Shown here: positions 40,771 to 44,495 of the stretch, piece by piece
How the letters are laid out: each line of letters begins with the position of its first letter
Numbering within the stretch: position 1 is the first letter of the stretch
Source: DAOTWY01 sp003696565
Lineage (GTDB): Bacteria; Chloroflexota; Anaerolineae; Aggregatilineales; Phototrophicaceae
Length of the DNA: 44,495 bases
Reading direction: 5' to 3'
Assembly: GCA_034435635.1 (NCBI GenBank)
Contig: DAOTWY010000024.1
Span: 1 to 44,495, forward strand
Notes under the pieces: generated by a model
Databases searched by the model: none
Seen by the model: the letters and a program-made list of their open reading frames with translations, nothing else
What the model was told of the DNA's origin: nothing
Position numbers and translations under genes: made by a program

Positions 40771-43014
40771 ATGTCTTTTACAAAACAAGATGCTCTCGAC
40801 TATCATCGGATGGGTCGTCCAGGGAAAATTGAAGTAAAACCCACCAAACCCCTAACAACACAGCTTCATCTCTCATTGGCTTATTCCCCCGGTGTGGCAG
40901 AAGCCTGCCGAGAAATTCATCAAGACCCTCTGAAAGTTTTTGAGTTAACTACCCGTGCTAATTTGGTTGCGGTTGTCTCCAATGGCACAGCGGTTCTTGG
41001 TTTGGGGAATTTAGGTCCCTTAGGGGCTAAGCCGGTGATGGAAGGCAAGGGCGTGTTATTTAAACGTTTTGCTGATATTGATGTATTCGATATTGAGATC
41101 AACGCCACCACTGCCGAAGAGATTATCGCCACTTGCCGCGCTATTGCGCCAACATTCGGCGGCATTAATTTAGAGGACATCAAAGCACCAGAATGTTTTG
41201 AGGTGGAAGAACGGCTTAAGGCAGAACTAGACATCCCTGTTTTTCATGATGATCAACACGGCACGGCAATCATCTCCGGTGCTGCCTTGATTAACGCTTG
41301 TGAGATCACCGGCAAAAAATTTGAGGACTTGCGTGTTGTTGTCATCGGGGCAGGAGCCAGCGCAATTGCCTGTGCGAAGTTCTATGTCGCGTTGGGCGTA
41401 AAGCGTGAAAACATTATCATGACCGATTCCAAAGGCATCATCTATGAAGGGCGTGAGGGAGTCAATAAATATAAGGCGGAGTTTGCCACCAAGCGCGATG
41501 TCCGCACAATACCAGATGCCCTAGTCGATGCTGATGTGCTATTGGGGTTATCAGTCGCCGGGGCAATTGAACCAGAGTGGATTAAAGCCATGGCAAAAGA
41601 CCCCATCATCTTCGCAATGGCAAATCCAGACCCGGAAATCCGCCCAGAGGATGCCATGGCAGTGCGTCCAGATGTCATCATGGGCACCGGGCGCAGTGAT
41701 TACCCCAATCAAGTTAACAATGTGCTGGGGTTCCCGTTCCTTTTCCGTGGGGCGTTGGATGTTTATGCGACAAGTATTAATGAAGAAATGAAAATGGCAG
41801 CTGCCAAAGCACTTGCTCAAATGGCACATGATGACGTGCCGGACAGTGTACTTTCGGCTTACGGTGTCAAACAATTAAAATTTGGGCGGGATTATCTCAT
41901 TCCCAAACCACTTGATCCACGTGTGTTGTTATATGTCGCGCCGGCTGTTGCCAAAGCTGCGATGGAATCCGGTGTAGCACGGCGTAAAATTGATATTGAT
42001 GAATATCGCAATCAGTTAATCGCCCGCCAAGGACAAACGCAACTCCTGCGGAATTACTTACAAAACAAAGCCAAAATGGGTAGTAAAAAGCGCGTGGTTT
42101 TTGGAGAAGGCGATCATCCCAAGATTATCCGCGCTGCCCATCAAGTGCAAGAAGAAGGCATTGCCACCCCCATCTTATTAGCGCGGCAAGAGGATGTAAA
42201 CCGCGTTATCCAAGAACTTGGGTTAGATTTTCATCCACAGGTCATCACACCATACGAGCAACATCGCCCCGATTTTGTTGAAGCGTATCTCAAACTCCGT
42301 GAGCGCAAAGGCGTTAGCAAAGCCCGTGCGGAAAACATGATGCAAGGACGTACTCATTATGGTTTGATGATGGTCAAAATGGGAGAAGCGGATGCATTTG
42401 TTAGCGGGTTGACATTAGAATATCCTGATGTGCTACGCCCAGCATTACAGGTTAGCGGAACACGCCCTGGTACAGATACTGTATGTGGTGTGTATCTGAT
42501 GATTGTTCAGGGGAAAGTATACATTTTTGCTGATACAACGGTCAACATTGACCCAGATGCCCAAACGCTGGCACAAATCGCCATCCTGACAAATGATTTT
42601 GCCAAAACATTAGAAATTGACCCTAAAATTGCGATGTTGTCATTCTCAAACTTTGGCAGCACCCCACACCCACTTTCTCATAAAGTACATGATGCTGTGA
42701 ATATCGTGCATGAAAAACGTCCGGATATTGTGATAGACGGAGAAATGCAAGCAGATGCGGCAGTTGTCGCGGAGATTATTGATAATCGTTATCCCTTTAG
42801 CAAAGTAAAGAATGCGAACATCCTCGTTTTTCCTGATCTTGGTTCAGCGAACATCGCCTATAAGCTGATGGATCGTCTGACTGATGCCGAAGCCATTGGT
42901 CCCATCCTTTTAGGTGTAGGGGCACCGGTGCATGTCTTACAAGTTGGCGATGAAGTAGAAGATATTGTCACCATGACGGCTGTTGCCGTTATGGATGCAC
43001 AAGGACGTGAATAA
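40771..43014 (+). CDS. maeB: NADP-dependent malic enzyme with a phosphotransacetylase-like domain (MaeB)
   Basis: 747 residues, a fusion typical of MaeB. The N-terminal malic enzyme part (about 1-425) has S-L-A-Y-S-P-G-V-A, N-L-E-D-I-K-A-P-E and F-H-D-D-Q-H-G-T-A. The NADP fold (V-I-G-A-G-A-S-A-I) follows. The C-terminal part (about 430-747) is phosphotransacetylase-like and acts as a regulatory domain. The enzyme converts malate to pyruvate with NADPH. I chose the ATG at 40771 because AAAGG is 9 nt before it, while the in-frame ATG at 40762 abuts that sequence. Confidence 0.95.
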   Translation: MSFTKQDALDYHRMGRPGKIEVKPTKPLTTQLHLSLAYSPGVAEACREIHQDPLKVFELTTRANLVAVVSNGTAVLGLGNLGPLGAKPVMEGKGVLFKRFADIDVFDIEINATTAEEIIATCRAIAPTFGGINLEDIKAPECFEVEERLKAELDIPVFHDDQHGTAIISGAALINACEITGKKFEDLRVVVIGAGASAIACAKFYVALGVKRENIIMTDSKGIIYEGREGVNKYKAEFATKRDVRTIPDALVDADVLLGLSVAGAIEPEWIKAMAKDPIIFAMANPDPEIRPEDAMAVRPDVIMGTGRSDYPNQVNNVLGFPFLFRGALDVYATSINEEMKMAAAKALAQMAHDDVPDSVLSAYGVKQLKFGRDYLIPKPLDPRVLLYVAPAVAKAAMESGVARRKIDIDEYRNQLIARQGQTQLLRNYLQNKAKMGSKKRVVFGEGDHPKIIRAAHQVQEEGIATPILLARQEDVNRVIQELGLDFHPQVITPYEQHRPDFVEAYLKLRERKGVSKARAENMMQGRTHYGLMMVKMGEADAFVSGLTLEYPDVLRPALQVSGTRPGTDTVCGVYLMIVQGKVYIFADTTVNIDPDAQTLAQIAILTNDFAKTLEIDPKIAMLSFSNFGSTPHPLSHKVHDAVNIVHEKRPDIVIDGEMQADAAVVAEIIDNRYPFSKVKNANILVFPDLGSANIAYKLMDRLTDAEAIGPILLGVGAPVHVLQVGDEVEDIVTMTAVAVMDAQGRE

Positions 43015-43020
43015 ACCAAC

Positions 43021-43052
43021 ACAGGGGATGCGGTTAAAACTGTATCCCCTGT
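43021..43052 (+). terminator. Hairpin after the malic enzyme gene
   Basis: ACAGGGGAT and ATCCCCTGT form a 9-bp stem with a 14-nt loop, 6 nt past the stop. No long T-tract follows. Its 3' arm overlaps the first bases of the ECF41-type promoter. Confidence 0.55.
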
Positions 43053-43076
43053 CACAAATCTCCTCCCTTGTTCGTC
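43050..43076 (+). promoter_or_regulatory. ECF41-type promoter TGTCACA-N16-CGTC
   Basis: TGTCACA at 43050-43056, exactly 16 nt, then CGTC at 43073-43076, 72 bp before the oxidoreductase start. This matches the -35 and -10 that I recall from published work on group ECF41 sigma factors. The sigma gene that follows the oxidoreductase is of that group, so the unit should be autoregulated. Confidence 0.7.
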
Positions 43077-43148
43077 TTTATTGATAGATCAAACGATAAA
43101 AGCTGACACAGCGACTAACATTAAATAACTGACAACAGGGAGGTTTTA

Positions 43149-44360
43149 ATGAAACATGTCTTGATTCTAGGTGGTGGGTATGCTGGTATGATGGCTGCTC
43201 TCCGCCTAACTGCCAAACTGCGTGCCCACAAAGACGATATTCACATTACATTAATCAACGCATCCGATACATTTACCGAGCGTATCCGATTACATCAAGC
43301 TGCTGTTGGAAAACCCCTTCCACAATATTCTATTCCAAAGATGCTCAAGAAACGAAACATCCAGTTTATACAGGGTTGGGTGACTGCCATTGAGCCTAAT
43401 CAACACCAAGTTCGTGTACAAATAGAAAAAGAGCTACAAACATTTCACTATGATATTTTGATCTACGCGCTTGGTAGCCATACTGATCTTGATAGCATTC
43501 CAGGTATTCGTGATTATGCTTATACGCTGGATGAAAAATCTGCCCAAAAACTGAAACAACACCTACCTCGTATTGCAGCTAAATCTGGCACATTGGTAAT
43601 TTGTGGTGGGGGATTAACAGGGATTGAAACCGCCACAGAACTCGCAGAACACTTTCCAACGCTCCATACCCGCCTGGTTACACAAGGGCAACTTGGTGGT
43701 GGGCTTTCACCCAAAGGGCGTAAGTATATTCATAAAGTGTTTTCTAAGCTCAATATCCAACGAGATGAACAAGTTAGTGTACGTGCTATTAATCACAATG
43801 CTATTCTTTTGGATAATGGACATACGATATCATATGATATATTGATTTGGGCGGGGTCATTTAACGCCCCAGAACTAGCAAAACAAGCAGGGATCACCGT
43901 CAACAATAAAAATCAAATTCTCATTGATCAATATTTACGATCAATTTCTCATCCCGATATTTTTGTGGTGGGAGATGCTGGTCAATTTGTATCATCACCT
44001 GAAGCAACGATTCGTATGGCATGTGCCACAGCTATGCCCATGGGTGCCCGTGGTGGAGAAAACGTTGCTGCACTCATACAATCCAAACCGCTTACTGCTT
44101 TCCATTTTAACTATTTATTACAATGCATCAGCTTAGGAAGGCGCGTAGGGTTAATCCAATTTGTTCATGGTGATGATACTCCCAAAGAACGTATTTTAAC
44201 GGGAAAGATAGGAGCTTGGGTTAAAGAATTGATTTGCCGCTTTACAATTTGGTCACTCAAAATTGAGCGGTACTTTCCGGGTGCATACAAGTGGGCTGGG
44301 GCAAAAAGAGGAAACCAGATTATTCATTATGAACATGAAAAATCCTACCGAAACGTTTGA
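43149..44360 (+). CDS. FAD-dependent NADH dehydrogenase-like oxidoreductase
   Basis: 403 residues, a two-dinucleotide-binding flavoprotein of the NDH-2-like class. The FAD site G-G-G-Y-A-G is at 8-13, the NAD(P) site is C-G-G-G-L-T-G-I-E, and the second FAD site is V-V-G-D-A-G. It could pass electrons to quinones or reduce another acceptor. GGGAGG precedes the ATG. Its end overlaps the ECF41-type sigma gene by about 26 nt. Genes for such oxidoreductases are frequent partners of ECF41 sigma factors, which supports its placement in their regulon. Confidence 0.92.
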   Translation: MKHVLILGGGYAGMMAALRLTAKLRAHKDDIHITLINASDTFTERIRLHQAAVGKPLPQYSIPKMLKKRNIQFIQGWVTAIEPNQHQVRVQIEKELQTFHYDILIYALGSHTDLDSIPGIRDYAYTLDEKSAQKLKQHLPRIAAKSGTLVICGGGLTGIETATELAEHFPTLHTRLVTQGQLGGGLSPKGRKYIHKVFSKLNIQRDEQVSVRAINHNAILLDNGHTISYDILIWAGSFNAPELAKQAGITVNNKNQILIDQYLRSISHPDIFVVGDAGQFVSSPEATIRMACATAMPMGARGGENVAALIQSKPLTAFHFNYLLQCISLGRRVGLIQFVHGDDTPKERILTGKIGAWVKELICRFTIWSLKIERYFPGAYKWAGAKRGNQIIHYEHEKSYRNV

Positions 44361-44495
44361 AACATATCGCCCTTTGCTATTTAGCATTGCATATCGCATG
44401 TTAGGGAGCGTCATGGAAGCTGAAGACATCGTACAAGAAGCCTATTTACGCTTCCATACTCGACAAGACATCAAATCACCACGTGCTTTTTTAAG
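44335..44495 (+). CDS. ECF41/SigJ-type sigma factor (N-terminal part, cut by the window edge)
   Basis: The first 53 residues are visible. Region 2 has R-P-L-L-F-S-I-A-Y-R-M-L-G-S-x-x-E-A-E-D-I-V-Q-E-A-Y-L-R, the standard SigJ/ECF41 opening. The fused SnoaL-like C-terminal domain typical of this group is outside the window. It overlaps the oxidoreductase gene by 26 nt; an in-frame ATG at 44329 is an alternative start. The promoter upstream of the pair matches this group. Confidence 0.85.
   Translation, partial: MKNPTETFETYRPLLFSIAYRMLGSVMEAEDIVQEAYLRFHTRQDIKSPRAFL

Noticed and set aside
43827..43840. Perfect palindrome ATATCATATGATAT
   Set aside because: Lies inside the coding region of the oxidoreductase and has a different centre from the dps/ABM palindrome, so I take it as chance.
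1..44495. Mobile element, prophage or defence island
   Set aside because: No transposase, integrase, terminal inverted repeat or phage gene is seen; the TIR gene alone is not enough to call an island.

Overview
The window is a densely packed bacterial chromosome segment of about 45 kb. The most likely source is a member of the Chloroflexota, probably an Anaerolineae-like lineage. This rests on protein style only, because there is no rRNA gene here. The supporting signs are a DUF5667 protein coupled to an ECF sigma factor, many secreted proteins with Thr/Pro-rich linkers (CAP/lamin-tail, von Willebrand A, lipoprotein and M14 peptidase proteins), DUF4013- and DUF6585-like membrane proteins, and a LexA preceded by a GAAC-N4-GTTC box. 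No insertion sequence, prophage, CRISPR array or origin is visible. Most genes look like ordinary housekeeping, envelope and stress genes.

Left end (1-5.6 kb, all minus strand): the N-terminal part of an acidic, Ser/Arg/Phe/Gly-repeat protein; a Ser/Thr kinase fused to a NarL-type receiver and helix-turn-helix; a membrane-anchored TIR protein; a secreted CAP/lamin-tail protein; and two tandem ABM-type monooxygenase-like genes. From 5.7 to 13 kb: an ECF sigma factor coupled to a DUF5667 membrane protein, a class IV aminotransferase, a quinone oxidoreductase, a von Willebrand A protein with 21 hexapeptide repeats, tRNA-Gly(GCC), and a dps-led three-gene operon. The dps operon and the nearer ABM gene share a nearly identical palindrome (ATATCATGATAT core) in the promoter region.

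Middle (13.2-31.9 kb): a Kbl-type aminotransferase; an amino-acid ABC binding protein and permease without an ATPase, coupled to an M24 peptidase and a tRNA-dihydrouridine synthase; a GT39-like glycosyltransferase; a TPR protein with a PPP-type phosphatase; a hydroxyisobutyrate-dehydrogenase-family enzyme; a DUF6585-like gene pair; two head-to-head lipoproteins only 12 bp apart; a TlpA-like/DUF4013 pair; a 51-residue small gene; a LysR regulator; a tyrosine phosphatase with a membrane partner; and radA.

Right end (31.9-44.5 kb): an HD hydrolase; a YraQ/ArsP-type permease with its TIGR03943 partner and a beta-propeller protein; an ABC-F ATPase; a thioesterase with a secreted protein; lexA with a redoxin gene 4 nt behind it, under a promoter that contains an SOS box; a MaeB-type malic enzyme; and an FAD oxidoreductase overlapping an ECF41-type sigma gene cut by the window edge. 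That last pair is preceded by a TGTCACA-N16-CGTC sequence, which matches the promoter I recall for ECF41 sigma factors and suggests autoregulation.

The best leads for something new are the shared palindrome in the dps and ABM promoters, the kinase-receiver-HTH fusion beside a transmembrane TIR protein, the ECF41 autoregulatory unit and the LexA-linked redoxin. I see no gene cluster that I can firmly call an undescribed defence or biosynthetic system.
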